NCBI GenBank assembly: GCA_039707465.1
Contig: CM077653.1
Span: forward strand, 4,675,184-4,739,183
DNA: 64,000 nt
Source of the DNA: Rhabdophis nuchalis
Taxonomy: Eukaryota; Chordata; Lepidosauria; Squamata; Natricidae
Direction: 5' to 3'
The number at the start of each line of letters is the position of its first letter. Position 1 is the stretch's first letter. Shown here in pieces: positions 63,631 through 64,000 of the stretch. A model generated the notes under the pieces. That model was not told where the DNA came from and did not search any database. It worked only from the letters and a program-made list of their open reading frames with translations. Made by a program: the position numbers and the translations under genes.

Positions 63631-64000
63631 TCATATGAATTATGCTATTACCTGGCCGAATTAAATAACGGATGCCTATTACATCACCTGTACCATTTGT
63701 GGGATGATATCATGTCAGGTGTGCAGGGATTTCCCCACCTTCTCAAATATTCATACTTCTGGCCAGATTCTGCAGTGCCCCCCCCCCCGTCATTAAATGA
63801 GGAGAAGGGAGTGAAGGAATCCCACCAAGACCTCAAAATGGGTGTGGCGTTCAAAACTTGCAGGGAGCATCTACCAATAGTAGACCCTGAAAACCCAACC
63901 CTTCAATGTGGTTCTAATTTTAAGTTTCTTAAAACACGTCTAAACATGTAAAGGATGCATTTACATTTCCTTAAGCCAGGTAATCAGAGGGATTTGAAGT
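63631..64000. other. No gene seen to the window end
   Basis: A poly-C run near 63780 and no recognisable coding or repeat signal. Confidence 0.35.

Overview
This is a vertebrate nuclear window. It carries one recognisable protein-coding gene: the 3' half of SORL1 (sortilin-related receptor, SorLA/LR11), on the + strand from 2949 to a stop codon at 32656. I can place 23 GT-AG exons that read continuously. They encode 1019 residues: LDL-receptor class A (LA) repeats 4-11, six fibronectin type III (FN3) domains, one membrane span, and the cytoplasmic tail with the FANSHY motif and the C-terminal GGA-binding end. The 5' half of the gene lies upstream of the window. I see no other host gene in the 31 kb downstream.

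The repeat content points to a squamate reptile, most likely an advanced (colubroid) snake. Evidence: tRNA-headed SINEs with a BovB-like 3' tail (Sauria-SINE type), a BovB fragment, many 5'-truncated CR1 LINEs (one ending in a 500-bp pentanucleotide array), L2-like LINEs, hAT and TA-target MITEs, Helitron ends, and very long ATAG/ATGG, GA and CT microsatellites. The species assignment is inference.

Layout: 1-2948 is an upstream SORL1 intron with a SINE, a LINE fragment and a MITE. 2949-13287 holds eight LA-repeat exons. 15300-28571 holds the FN3 exons, with introns packed with transposable elements (TEs). 28572-29915 is an intron with a 1.1-kb GA tract. 29916-30128 is the membrane exon. 30129-32588 is an intron dominated by tetranucleotide repeats and an L2-like LINE. 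32589-32656 is the terminal coding exon. The 3' UTR follows and carries a 270-bp TTC/TCC triplet tract. From about 38 kb to 64 kb everything I can identify is repeats, including a 1.35-kb compound microsatellite, a long chimeric inverted repeat, a BovB fragment and two cargo-carrying DNA transposons.

Three points deserve most attention. (1) A 746-bp hAT element (42544-43289, perfect 8-bp target duplication) seems to carry a whole foreign exon with both splice sites; two relatives in the window carry parts of the same cargo. (2) A Helitron-like element (52226-53019) encloses a CpG-rich, promoter-like segment. (3) Five of the 23 SORL1 3' splice sites have a transposon end within about 45 bp, including a CR1 that seems to supply the branch site and part of the pyrimidine tract.
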